Positions 36,001 to 45,836 are shown, counted from the stretch's first letter. The stretch: 64,000 bases of DNA from Stenotrophomonas maltophilia (GCA_002387845.1 DGLB01000044.1:12946-76945), one strand, 5' to 3'. The notes: generated by a model from the sequence alone, not told the origin. A program made the numbers and translations.

Positions 36001-38036
36001 TCGCATCGCGGCTGGGCCGCGGGCTGCAGCGTACGGACACGATCTCGAACGCGCCGGGCACGGCGATGCGGAGCACGCTGGAGTACGACCCGCAGGGGCG
36101 CATGACCGCCCACGTGCAAGGCACGGTGCGCGCGGAGATCGCGTACGACGCGTTCGGTCGCATCCTGCAGGTGACCACGCACGACCCGGCGGCGGACAGC
36201 ACCGTGATCTGTGAACGCGAGTACGACACCTTCAACCGCGAAACCCTGCGTACGTTCACGGCCGCCGGCAGCGAGGTGAAGATCAGCCAGACGTGGCGTG
36301 CCGACGACCAGCTCAGCCAGCGCACGCAGACGCGCGATGGCACTGAGGTGCTGGGCGAAACCTTTACCTACGACACGCGGGGCCGTCTGCTGCTGTACCA
36401 GTGCACGGGCAGCGAGCCGCCGGTCGACCGCTTCGGCAACCGCATCCGGCAGCAGACCTTCGTGCACGACGCACGCGACAACGTGGCCACCTGCATCACG
36501 GTGTTCACCGACGGCAGCCGCGACATGGCCACGTCCACCTTTTCCACCATCGACCCGTGCCAGGTGCTCAGCATCACCCACAGCCACGCGAGCTACCCGG
36601 GCACCGAGACCTTCAGTTACGACGCGGACGGCAATCTGGAGGTCGACCCGAAGGGAAACCAACTCAGCTACGACAGCCAGGGGCATCTGGTCGGCGTGAG
36701 CAGCCCCGACGGTGCCCGCTCGCTGGCCCGCTACCACTACGACGGGCATGGCGAGCTGGCCAGCATGGAAGACGCGGCCGGCGTGCAGACCGTGCGCTTC
36801 TACCAGGGCATGACGCTGCATCATGAGGTGGTGGGTGATGAGCAGCTGCATTACCTGCAGGCCGCCGGTGAACCGCTGGCGCAACAAGGCAGCGCGGCCG
36901 CCAGTGCCCCGCGCCTGCTGCTGAGCACCGCCATCGGCACCGTGGTGGCCGCCTGCCATGAGCAGACGCTGAGCATCGCGTCCTACGGTGCGTTCGGCGA
37001 GGCGAGCAACGACGACGTGGCGCTGCTCGGCTACAACGGTGAACGGCGCGAGGCGCACGGCTGGTACCTGCTGGGCCGGGGCTACCGTGTCTACAACCCC
37101 ACGATGATGCGCTTCCACAGCCCGGATTCGGAAAGCCCGTTCGGGGCCGGTGGCCTCAACGCCTACGCGTACTGCAGCGGCAATCCGGTGCGCTACCGCG
37201 ATCCCACCGGCCATTATCGCGAGGCCCCCGACTACATCTATCCGCAGCCGCAGCCCGAGCAGGGAGGTATGGGTCCGGACTGGCTGAAGTGGGTGCTGGT
37301 CGGTGCAGCGGTCGTCGGTATCGCGGCGTCTCTCTACTTTGCCCCCTGGAGTGTGGGCCTGAGCGCACCGCTGGTGGTGACCCTGGTCGGTGTGGGTCTG
37401 CAGACAGCGGGACTGGCCATGCAGACCTACGGCATGATCAAGAACGATGCGATGCTGCAGACCATTGGTGGTGGCCTGGGGACCGCGGGCGGCTTGATGA
37501 GCATGGTCGGGTCCATGTGGGCGTCGGCCCGACTCGCACATGCGGCGGCAGAAAAGGCCAGGTTCGTCAAGAACTTCGCGAAAGCGGTCGAAGCGGTGAA
37601 GAACGCGAATCCCGGTGCCAATGCCGCCAAGTTCAACAACTTCGCCAATGGTGCCTCTGGCCTCGACAAGGAAACGTCGTTTGCCAACCTGGCTGCGATG
37701 GTTCGGCAGCCCGCCACCCCGCTGCAGCCGCCACCCAGCTCCCTCACTACGCAGGTGGCCGCCACCACGCCACCGCCAACGCCGAGCACGCCGCCACAAT
37801 CTCCGCAAACCTCGAGCCGCGTACCGCCGCAGACCGCACCTGCCGCGCAGGCAGAGCCAAGCCGCACAACCGGCAAAACCGCGCGTCCTCCGGTGCAGCC
37901 TGACGCTGACATTGATCTGGTTACCCAAATGAAGAACAGGCTCGATGAGCCAAACCGGTTCGCAACGGGCAACAAGGGGAGCGCCAACAAGCTCTACACC
38001 ACGGGACACCGCGCGTACGAGAATCCGACCGGGTAG
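33030..38036 (+). CDS. RHS/YD-repeat protein (1668 aa), full-length, second copy
   Basis: This is a paralogue of the RHS protein at 12709-17418 along its whole shell. It has the same N-terminal domain (VHSRAFNF, DPRTGLYT, GFGFGWTMNLTDY), the same order of YD repeats, and an RHS core (about 1332-1395) ending DPTGH. The 273-residue tail has a Pro/Gln linker, several hydrophobic segments (about 1417-1500), an Ala-rich helix, a Pro/Thr-rich linker and a short terminal segment. I see no enzymatic motif. ATG at 33030 has AGGAG upstream. The TAG stop comes from the GTAG head of a palindromic repeat (38033-38055), so the last domain may have been cut short by repeat insertion. No immunity gene is evident downstream. 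Confidence 0.9.
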   Translation: MSSSSAVHSRAFNFQSHVQHGPDPRTGLYTMSLAVPELKCNALCGPVLPLRIGFSPMTTRDMGFGFGWTMNLTDYNPQTNMLSVSGGETYHVSSSGTTPVIDEKKLDNFHFHVDGDGYYRVVHKAGHVEVLREGGSSDQRLAVPVQLIDADGRTLDLRYTDFEGGQRLESVHDASGELLRVVREGAQRVEMQFFPERGEGGTPLSRFILQLDADQWVRKIILPTDEQACWRLNYEKLWGIVCINELWTPSGAHEIIEHKSGHDFPGGEHDPLPRVTTHTVRPGQGQPPLKVTYAYSLENFLGYNALDHWDDDGLDNLYDLADPDFKYTTTTTLCIGDEQPRKVERWYNRFHLQTNEITLQGTCRKREVTTHFADLPEYRTLPFDEQPPFCQLVHRRQIFWEHTQDSTKQLEETTETWYDDHGNLLRTLKPDGTEELQTWYAAAGEEGCPKDPQGFVRNLKSRTVVPAASEHGDAASVHTELTYVALPVLGGPADATHLRQSERRITQPGRRTGELMHSLTVWHEDPADTLRFGRAERTEETLNTQCKTTAYTYRLLDNAQLGTPVLEIVEAVTGFDETHQETLAQHSLLNGEEILSRDENGVEILHEFDALGRVTRETVAPGTDASASRTFTYHLVGDGAEPGAHAWQAMTDVKGIETRVHLDGLARTIRQEQRDVDNSPSAGLDPALAPFRDTFLAQYDGMGQLVSETTLDWLRTDTCRLTTQYAYDDWGGRERVTAPDGTTVVTQLSPFGKTGKVIHRWTESNSTPPLVNNREVEFLNRFNKPEVTQRLEADDTVVLELQQHYDGLGRCTRSLELFEGEERETRYDYDAFDRCVRTTLPGEDVIEQAFATHSCAALPVKITVIPANDAEPTVVVGEQTYDGVDRLVERRVGGRTETFTYAAGSSRIERRTTPAGKHIDYTYTPGLDDAPSSVTAPDDGAAYTYDGRSGLLLTAQNQRGGLRRYGYRLDGALTNEEWTGQDARTYRTEHIASRLGRGLQRTDTISNAPGTAMRSTLEYDPQGRMTAHVQGTVRAEIAYDAFGRILQVTTHDPAADSTVICEREYDTFNRETLRTFTAAGSEVKISQTWRADDQLSQRTQTRDGTEVLGETFTYDTRGRLLLYQCTGSEPPVDRFGNRIRQQTFVHDARDNVATCITVFTDGSRDMATSTFSTIDPCQVLSITHSHASYPGTETFSYDADGNLEVDPKGNQLSYDSQGHLVGVSSPDGARSLARYHYDGHGELASMEDAAGVQTVRFYQGMTLHHEVVGDEQLHYLQAAGEPLAQQGSAAASAPRLLLSTAIGTVVAACHEQTLSIASYGAFGEASNDDVALLGYNGERREAHGWYLLGRGYRVYNPTMMRFHSPDSESPFGAGGLNAYAYCSGNPVRYRDPTGHYREAPDYIYPQPQPEQGGMGPDWLKWVLVGAAVVGIAASLYFAPWSVGLSAPLVVTLVGVGLQTAGLAMQTYGMIKNDAMLQTIGGGLGTAGGLMSMVGSMWASARLAHAAAEKARFVKNFAKAVEAVKNANPGANAAKFNNFANGASGLDKETSFANLAAMVRQPATPLQPPPSSLTTQVAATTPPPTPSTPPQSPQTSSRVPPQTAPAAQAEPSRTTGKTARPPVQPDADIDLVTQMKNRLDEPNRFATGNKGSANKLYTTGHRAYENPTG

Positions 38037-38055
38037 CGCCGGCCGTTGGCCGGCC
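38033..38055 (+). repeat. GTAG-headed palindromic element at the RHS stop codon
   Basis: GTAGC is followed by a stem of GCCGGCC and GGCCGGC type. The same sequence appears as an inverted pair at 54837-54895. The TAG in the head is the stop codon of the RHS gene. This is the second sequence subfamily of GTAG elements in the window. Confidence 0.72.
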
Positions 38056-38102
38056 CTCGGTGCACCAAGGGCAAACCAACACTGCGTGACACAACGGCTT
38101 CT

Positions 38103-38354
38103 TTACCCGCCGGCCTGTTCCCGCTCCGGTATACACAACAAAATACCGCGCGGGTTGTACTCCACGGGCACATGCGTCCCCACCGACATCAGGAACTCAT
38201 GCAACCACATACCACGCAGCCGCAGGCTGGGCACCAGAGGATCGCCGGGTTCCCACTCAACGTTGTCGTGATCCAGCGAATGCACCATCACGCTTTTGGG
38301 CTTGCGCCAGTGCTGCTTGTGCTTGCGGCGCTTGGAGATCGGTTTTTTGGTCAT
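38103..38354 (-). CDS. SymE-like toxin
   Basis: This is an 83-residue protein of the SymE type (the toxin of the SymE/SymR type I module in Escherichia coli, related in fold to AbrB/MazE). After a basic N terminus (residues 1-21) comes the conserved block VPSLRLRGMWL (41-51), then FLMSVGTHVPVEY and RGILLCIPE, which fit the SymE consensus. An AGGAG lies eight bases before the ATG at 38354. SymE-like genes are often found beside RHS genes. In E. coli the gene is held off by an antisense RNA over its leader; no such RNA can be proven here, but a strong hairpin lies 21 bp upstream (38375-38398). Confidence 0.78.
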   Translation of the reverse strand: MTKKPISKRRKHKQHWRKPKSVMVHSLDHDNVEWEPGDPLVPSLRLRGMWLHEFLMSVGTHVPVEYNPRGILLCIPEREQAGG

Positions 38355-38374
38355 GGTCAGGCTCCTGTAGAGAG

Positions 38375-38398
38375 CTCCCTCGCCGGATGGCGAGGGAG
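38375..38398 (-). promoter_or_regulatory. Perfect 10-bp hairpin in the leader of the SymE-like gene
   Basis: A perfect inverted repeat (CTCCCTCGCC / GGCGAGGGAG) with a 4-nt loop begins 21 bp upstream of the SymE-like start codon and close to its AGGAG ribosome-binding site. No T-run follows on either strand, so a terminator is unlikely. A role in leader folding or antisense control is inference. Confidence 0.45.
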
Positions 38399-38856
38399 TC
38401 GGGAGGCTGAAAACCGGACAACTTACGGCGCGACGTATTTCCTTGAGGGGTCTTTTATTTCGTCACCCTCCCGACGCATGTTACGAGGCGTTTTTAGTTG
38501 CCGGATTTTCAGGTCCGAGACCACACCATGCGCGCATCGAAGACGTGATGGAAATCGATGGCGCGCGCCGATTCTAGCGAGTTGACGGACGCGGCACACA
38601 ATTGGTGTCGTGATTGGACCGAAGTTGTGCGGATGGCCTGTTCAGCGTCATGCGATGTCGTAAGCGTCCAGTGCTTCATTCTGGAATGGACGTCTCGATT
38701 CGCGTGGAGAGCAGCTGGCCAGAAGCGTCAAACCGGGCGTCACGCCGCGCGGTGCGGATCGCAGCCGACGCAGAGCACGCCTTCGCTTCTTTCCCTGCGT
38801 TACCGAGCGCGGAATCGTTCACGGCGGTCGTTTGGGAACCGACCCTACCCCCGGTC

Positions 38857-38923
38857 GTGACGCGCCACGCGCGCCATAGCGGTGCCGACCGCAATCCGCG
38901 TAGTGATGCGCCATGCGCGTCAT
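38857..38923. repeat. GTAG palindrome with an adjacent decayed copy
   Basis: A well-preserved element with a GTAGTGATGCGCC head lies at 38900-38923 and closely resembles the one at 47195-47218; both are followed by CGCGGTGCC. A degenerate copy (38857-38877) with the same GCGCC/GCGC core but without the GTAG head lies just before it in the same direction. Confidence 0.6.
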
Positions 38924-38981
38924 CGCGGTGCCTGCAACACCCGACGAACAGGATGCGAGCCGCGTGGATTGGAAGTGTCGT

Positions 38982-39006
38982 GGACGCCACGCAACGCGTG
39001 GCGTTA
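38982..39006 (-). repeat. Decayed GTAG-type palindrome overlapping the cydC stop codon
   Basis: Read on the minus strand, GTAACGCCACGC GTT GCGTGGCGTC forms an 8-bp stem. The head is GTAA rather than GTAG, and the TAA of the head is the stop codon of cydC. This is the same placement seen for ccmI, the GST-like gene and the second RHS gene. Confidence 0.55.
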
Positions 39007-40676
39007 CTCGAGGTGGAGCCCGCCATCCCGCAGCCGATAGCTGCGATGCACAATCCCATCGGGCAGTTCGTCATGGGTGATCATCACCAGACTGCGCCCG
39101 CCCAGCGCAGCCACCATGTCGTGCAGCAGCGCCTGCGCGGTGTCCACGTCCAACCCTTCGGTCGGTTCATCCAGCAACAACACCGGTGCCTCACGCAGCA
39201 ACGCACGCGCCAGCGCCAAGCGCCGTGCCTGCCCGGCCGACATCGTCGCGCCGTTCTCGCCCACCCACGCGTTCAAGCCGCCAATGCGGCGCGCCCACTC
39301 CGCCAAACGCACATCGGCCAACACCGCCCACAGCCGCGCGTCATCGGCCTGCGCATCGCCCAGCCGCAGGTTCTCCGCCACCGTGCCAGCGAACACCGGT
39401 GCGTTCTGCGGCAACCACGCCATCTGCCGGTGCCATTCGGCCTGCGCAACCTCGCGGATGTCCACGCCACCGAACAGCACGCGCCCCTGGTCCGGATCCC
39501 ACAAGCGCAGCAGCAACGACGACAACGTGGTCTTGCCACTGCCGCTGTCACCCCGCAGCGCGATGCGCTCGCCGGGCTGCACCTGCAGGTTCACGCCCTG
39601 CAGCAGCGCCCTGCCCTGCCCCGGCCAGCTGAACTGCACGTCCTGCAGTTCCAGCACCGCCGCAGCCGACGGCACTGCCACCGGTTCCGCCGCGTCCGCT
39701 ACGCCCGTCGGCTGGTCGACAATGTTTTCCAGCCGCGCCGCCGCCACCCGTCCGCTCAACCACGACTGCCACGCCAGCCCGATGCCGGCCCACAGTTCGA
39801 TCAACGCCACGGTGAGAAACACCAGCGCCGCCGCATAGGCCGCGTCCACCCGACCCTGCTCAAACGCGAGCAGCGCCAGCCAGAGCATCGCCACCAGCCC
39901 GACCGAGGCGCACACCCCGTGCAGCGCATTGCCGGCGACCAGCCGCAGACGCCGACGCCGGTCGCGCGAGCGCAACTGCTTGGCGGCCACGGTCACCCGC
40001 TGCCGCCAGTAATCCCGCGCCTGCAGCGCGGTGAGATCGGCCGCGCCTTCCAGTCCTTCGAAGGCATTGGCGCGCAGCTGCGCGCGGTGCAGTGCACGGT
40101 CCTGCTCGTGCGCGTCCGCGCCGCGTACGGTGAACCACGGCACCCCCACGCCGATGACCAGCGCCAGCACCGCCAGCAGCAGCGCTGCCGGCGGATGGAT
40201 CAGCGCCGCCGACCCCACCGCCGCCAGCGAAACACCGCCGAGGGCGATCAACGGGCCGATCGCCCGCACCAGCAGCCCGTCCACCTCGCCGATGTCGCTC
40301 AACAACCGCGCCAGCAGTTCACCGGTACGCACGCCGGCCAGCTTTGCCGGAGCCAGCGGCAGCGCACGGCGGAAAAACCACACGCGCAGGTCGCGCGCGA
40401 TGCGCAGGGTGACGTCGTGACCGACCAGCTTCTCGAAATAGCGCGAGGCAATGCGCGCCATGGTCAGCCCACGGATACCGGCAGACGGCGAGAAGAAGTT
40501 GAACCCGCTGCCCAGCCCGGCCGCGCCGGCCAGCGCGGCCGCGGTGAGGAAACCACCCGACAGCCCCAACAGCGCGGTGCCGGCCAGCATCGTGGTCCAG
40601 AGCAGCAGCACGGTGAGCAGCAGCCGGCCCTTGTGGCGGGCGAATACCTGCTTCAAACCCTCGGCGCGTTGGGCAC

Positions 40677-40680
<4 letters not shown>
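39004..40680 (-). CDS. cydC: CydC, ABC exporter subunit for cytochrome bd assembly
   Basis: This is one half of the heterodimeric CydDC exporter of cysteine/glutathione (and reported to bind heme), needed for cytochrome bd and c assembly. The 558-residue protein has an N-terminal six-helix membrane domain (about 10-300) and a C-terminal ATPase. Walker A is GDSGSGKT, and VLLLDEPTE is the Walker B region. The signature motif is MSAGQ instead of LSGGQ, a departure from consensus. The ATG at 40680 overlaps the cydD stop (ATGA). The stop codon lies in a decayed palindromic repeat. Confidence 0.9.
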
Positions 40681-42398
<1,718 letters not shown>

Positions 42399-42520
42399 AA
42401 TGGATCACTGGCGGCCGCAAGGAGTTGCAAGACAGTGTAATCGGGTCCGGCATACGCTCCCGGTGCGGCATGCGGTCGCAGGAGGGATGCCCAGCTTCCG
42501 CCACCCTGAATGCCGCTTCA

Positions 42521-42534
42521 TTGATCTGAATCAA
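42521..42534. promoter_or_regulatory. FNR/Anr-type binding site upstream of cydABX
   Basis: TTGATCTGAATCAA is a perfect match to the FNR consensus TTGAT-N4-ATCAA. Its centre (42527.5) is about 41.5 bp from a predicted start near 42569. CAGAAT at 42557-42562 can act as the -10 element, which is class II activator geometry for cydABX. It could also act on divergent cydDC. The factor itself is not in this window. Confidence 0.75.
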
Positions 42535-42628
42535 GGCTCGTAGAAGTTGCCGGTCACAGAATTCATCCCGTAGACCCCCCTTCCCGCCACCCCAAAACGG
42601 CAAAACCCCCCAACGAGGTAGCCAGGCC

Positions 42629-44218
42629 ATGATTGATTCGACAGTCGTAGAGCTGTCGCGGCTGCAATTTGCTTTGACCGCGATGTACCACTTCCTATTT
42701 GTTCCCCTCACGCTTGGCCTGTCCTTCATGGTGGCCATCATGGAAAGCGTGTACGTCATGACCCGCAAACAGGTCTGGCGTCAGATGACCCTGTTCTGGG
42801 GCACGCTGTTCGGCATCAACTTCGCCATCGGTGTCGCAACCGGCCTGGTGATGGAGTTCCAGTTCGGCATGAACTGGTCGTACTACAGCCACTACGTGGG
42901 TGACATCTTCGGTGCGCCGCTGGCCATCGAGGGCCTGATGGCATTCTTCCTGGAAGCCACCCTGATCGGCCTGTTCTTCTTCGGCTGGAAGCGGCTGAGC
43001 CCGGTCAAGCACCTGGCGGTGACCTGGTTCATGGCGCTGGGCACCAACCTGTCGGCGGTGTGGATCCTGATCGCCAACGGCTGGATGCAGAACCCCACGG
43101 GTGCGGTGTTCAACCCGGAAACCATGCGCATGGAAGTGGTGGACTTCGCCGCCGTGCTGTTCAACCCGGTCGCGCAGGCCAAGTTCGTGCACACGGTGAG
43201 CGCCGGCTACGTGACCGGTGCGATCTTCGTGATGGGCATCAGCGCCTTCTACCTGCTGCGCAACAAGCACAAGGACATGGCGCGCCGTTCGTTCGCGGTG
43301 GCGGCGGCGTTCGGCCTGCTGTCTTCGCTGAGCGTGGTGGTGCTGGGTGACGAGAGCGGCTATGCCGCCAGCGAACACCAGAAGATGAAGCTGGCCGCGA
43401 TTGAAGCGATGTGGGAAACCGAGCGTGCCCCGGCCGACTTCACCGCCTTCGGCATTCCGAACCAGGCCACGCAGAGCAATGACTTCGCGATCAAGATTCC
43501 CTATGTGATGGGCCTGATTGCCACGCGCTCGTTGAACCAGCCGATTCCGGGCATTCTGGAGCTGGTGGAACGTGCCGAACACCGCATCAAGGGCGGTCAG
43601 CTGGCTTACGGCGCGCTGGAGCGCATCCGCAAGGACAAGAACGACGTTGAAGCGCGTGAAATGTTCGACCGCCACTGGCAGGACCTGGGTCATGGCCTGC
43701 TGCTGAAGCGCTACCGCGATGACATCCTCAACGCCACCCCGGAAGAGATTTCCAAGGCGGCGATGGATACGGTGCCGCGCGTGGCCCCGCTGTTCTGGAC
43801 CTTCCGCATCATGGCGGCGCTGGGCTTCTACCTGATCGCCTTCTTCGCCCTGGCCTTCTACTACTCGTGCCGCAACACCTTCCACGAGAAGCGTTGGTTC
43901 CTGAAGCTGGCGGTGTGGAGCATTCCGGCCCCGTGGATCGCGATTGAATGCGGCTGGTTCGTGGCCGAGTACGGCCGCCAGCCGTGGGCGGTGGACGGCG
44001 TGCTGCCGACCTTCTACGCCGCGTCGGGCCTGGCCCTGCACGAAATCCTGACCACGCTGGCGGTGTTCACCATCACCTACACGATTCTGCTGGTGATTGA
44101 AGTGAAGCTGATGCTGAAGGCGATCCGTACCGGTCCGGCCGACATCCTTCCTTCGCTGCAGCCCGACCGCAAGCCGATTACCCCCATTGCCGCCGCACCG
44201 GCTTCCGGTCAGGCATAA
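42629..44218 (+). CDS. cydA: CydA, cytochrome bd ubiquinol oxidase subunit I
   Basis: This is the catalytic, heme-bearing subunit of the high-affinity terminal oxidase in the inner membrane. It has 529 residues. Heme ligands are in place with an offset of two from E. coli: H21 (heme b595 side), and H188 and M395 (heme b558). E101, E109 and the GRQPW motif (449-453) are also present. The Q-loop is of the long type (about residues 245-385). GAGG precedes the ATG. It is the first gene of cydABX, 95 bp downstream of an FNR-type box. Confidence 0.96.
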   Translation: MIDSTVVELSRLQFALTAMYHFLFVPLTLGLSFMVAIMESVYVMTRKQVWRQMTLFWGTLFGINFAIGVATGLVMEFQFGMNWSYYSHYVGDIFGAPLAIEGLMAFFLEATLIGLFFFGWKRLSPVKHLAVTWFMALGTNLSAVWILIANGWMQNPTGAVFNPETMRMEVVDFAAVLFNPVAQAKFVHTVSAGYVTGAIFVMGISAFYLLRNKHKDMARRSFAVAAAFGLLSSLSVVVLGDESGYAASEHQKMKLAAIEAMWETERAPADFTAFGIPNQATQSNDFAIKIPYVMGLIATRSLNQPIPGILELVERAEHRIKGGQLAYGALERIRKDKNDVEAREMFDRHWQDLGHGLLLKRYRDDILNATPEEISKAAMDTVPRVAPLFWTFRIMAALGFYLIAFFALAFYYSCRNTFHEKRWFLKLAVWSIPAPWIAIECGWFVAEYGRQPWAVDGVLPTFYAASGLALHEILTTLAVFTITYTILLVIEVKLMLKAIRTGPADILPSLQPDRKPITPIAAAPASGQA

Positions 44219-44233
44219 GGCAGGAGACACACC

Positions 44234-45388
44234 ATGGAAATTCTTGGACTTGATTACACCACGCTGCGCGTGATCTGGTGGCTGCTGCTGGGCATCCTGC
44301 TGGTGGGCTGGGCGGTGATGGACGGCTTCGACCTGGGCGTGGGCACCCTGCTTCCGTTCGTGGCGAAAACCGATGAAGAGCGCCGGCTGGTGATCAACAC
44401 TGTCGGCCCGGTGTGGGAAGGCAACCAGGTGTGGCTGGTGCTGGGCGGTGGTGCGATCTTCGCCGCCTGGCCGCCGCTGTATGCGGTGAGCTTCTCGGGC
44501 TTCTACCTGGCGATCTTCGCCATGCTGTTCGGCCTGATCCTGCGTCCGGTGGGCTTCAAGTACCGCAGCAAGATGCCCAGCCAGCGCTGGCGCAACAACT
44601 GGGACTGGGTGCTGTTCGTGGGCGGCCTGCTGCCGGCACTGATTTCCAGCGTGGCGGTGGGCAACGTGCTGCTGGGCGTGCCGTACCACTTCGATGACAG
44701 CATGCGCATCTTCTACACCGGCACGTTCTTCGGCCTGCTGACTCCGTTCGCGTTGATTGCCGGCCTGGTGGGCGTGTGCATGATGGTGTCGCACGGTGCA
44801 GCGATGCTGGTGCTGAAGACTGACGGCCCGGTGGCGGAACGTTCGGCGCGCTACGGCAGCATTGCCGCGATCCTCAGCTTCGTGCTGTTCGCCGCGGCCG
44901 GCGTGTGGGTGGCGTTCGGCCTGCCGGGCTACCAGATCACCTCGCAGGTGGTGACCGACGGCCCGACCAACCCGCTGCTGAAGACGGCAGAGATCGGTGC
45001 GGCGGCTGGCGGCTGGATGCGCAACTACAGCAGCATGCCGTGGACCTGGATCTTCCCGGTGCTGGGCCTGGGCGGTGCGCTGGCCAGCGCGGTGCTGCTG
45101 CGCAAGCGTCGTGGCATGGCGGCCTTCCTGGCCTCGGGTAGCTCGATTGCCGGCATCATCCTCACCGTGGGCTTTGCGATCTTCCCGTTCCTGCTGCCCT
45201 CCAGCAGCCAGCCCAGCGGCAGCCTGACGGTGTGGGACAGCTCGTCCAGCCAGCTGACGCTGTTCATCATGCTGGTGGCGACGATCATCTTCCTGCCGAT
45301 CATCCTGGCCTATACCAGCTGGGTGTACCGGGTGATGAAGGGCAAGACCACGGCCGAAGACATGGCCGACAACCCGAACGCATATTAA
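44234..45388 (+). CDS. cydB: CydB, cytochrome bd ubiquinol oxidase subunit II
   Basis: This is the second integral-membrane subunit of the bd oxidase, with 384 residues and about nine transmembrane helices. Family motifs are GFDLGVG near residue 31, the GPVWEGNQVWLV block (58-69) and the WPPLYA segment after it. AGGAG lies ahead of the ATG, 15 bp after the cydA stop. No irregularity is seen. Confidence 0.96.
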   Translation: MEILGLDYTTLRVIWWLLLGILLVGWAVMDGFDLGVGTLLPFVAKTDEERRLVINTVGPVWEGNQVWLVLGGGAIFAAWPPLYAVSFSGFYLAIFAMLFGLILRPVGFKYRSKMPSQRWRNNWDWVLFVGGLLPALISSVAVGNVLLGVPYHFDDSMRIFYTGTFFGLLTPFALIAGLVGVCMMVSHGAAMLVLKTDGPVAERSARYGSIAAILSFVLFAAAGVWVAFGLPGYQITSQVVTDGPTNPLLKTAEIGAAAGGWMRNYSSMPWTWIFPVLGLGGALASAVLLRKRRGMAAFLASGSSIAGIILTVGFAIFPFLLPSSSQPSGSLTVWDSSSSQLTLFIMLVATIIFLPIILAYTSWVYRVMKGKTTAEDMADNPNAY

Positions 45389-45399
45389 GGAGATCGAAC

Positions 45400-45501
45400 A
45401 TGTGGTATTTCGCCTGGATTCTCGGCACCGGCCTGGCTTCGGCTGCGGCCATCCTCAACGGCATGTGGTTCGAAGCCCGCGAGCAGGGCACGGCCGATTG
45501 A
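45400..45501 (+). CDS. cydX: CydX, small subunit of cytochrome bd oxidase
   Basis: This 33-residue single-helix membrane protein starts with MWYFAWILG and contains NGMWFE, both typical of CydX/YbgT. It stabilises the hemes in the bd oxidase. The ATG at 45400 is preceded by AAGGAG, 11 bp after cydB. It is easily missed because of its size. Confidence 0.93.
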   Translation: MWYFAWILGTGLASAAAILNGMWFEAREQGTAD

Positions 45502-45514
45502 TGTGAAATAAAAC

Positions 45515-45543
45515 TTGCCGGCAAGGTCTTCACACCGTATCCT
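45515..45543 (+). promoter_or_regulatory. Promoter of the first tRNA-Pro gene
   Basis: TTGCCG (45515-45520) and TATCCT (45538-45543) are spaced by 17 bp and lie 12 bp before the tRNA. The layout matches the promoter of the second copy (TTGCCG-17-TACAAT). Confidence 0.65.
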
Positions 45544-45555
45544 TGTCGGCTCCTT

Positions 45556-45632
<77 letters not shown>

Positions 45633-45650
45633 CTTCGGTGGTCGCATTGA

Positions 45651-45680
45651 AGCCTGAAGCCACTGCTTCAGGCTTTTTTG
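45651..45680 (+). terminator. Rho-independent terminator after the first tRNA-Pro
   Basis: There is a perfect 10-bp stem (AGCCTGAAGC / GCTTCAGGCT) with a CACT loop, followed by six T residues. It separates the two tRNA genes into independent transcription units. Confidence 0.88.
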
Positions 45681-45699
45681 TCGAAGCGAGAGGCACCCC

Positions 45700-45728
45700 T
45701 TGCCGCCCAAGGGGGATGCCGATACAAT
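45700..45728 (+). promoter_or_regulatory. Promoter of the second tRNA-Pro gene
   Basis: TTGCCG (45700-45705) and TACAAT (45723-45728) are spaced by 17 bp and lie 13 bp before the tRNA. This repeats the layout of the first promoter. Confidence 0.7.
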
Positions 45729-45741
45729 AGGCGGCTCCTTA

Positions 45742-45818
<77 letters not shown>

Positions 45819-45836
45819 CTCAGTGGTCACATCAAG

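Larger units (their letters stand above)
38355..39003. other. Gene-poor region between the SymE-like gene and cydC
   Basis: These 649 bp contain the leader hairpin of the SymE-like gene (38375-38398), an AT-richer stretch around 38440-38510 that may hold its promoter, and from about 38850 a cluster of palindromic repeats and decayed copies. I see no credible gene. A 132-codon frame on the minus strand (38676-39074) reads through repeats into cydC and has no coding features. Confidence 0.55.

Noticed and set aside
4857..38036. The locus as a classical Tc insecticidal toxin complex
   Set aside because: The RHS proteins resemble the TcC type, but no TcA or TcB gene is present, and the P47-like and Ig-like proteins are not Tc subunits.
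38676..39074. A 132-codon minus-strand frame between the SymE-like gene and cydC
   Set aside because: It reads through REP relics and into the end of cydC. It has no plausible start signal or recognisable domain.
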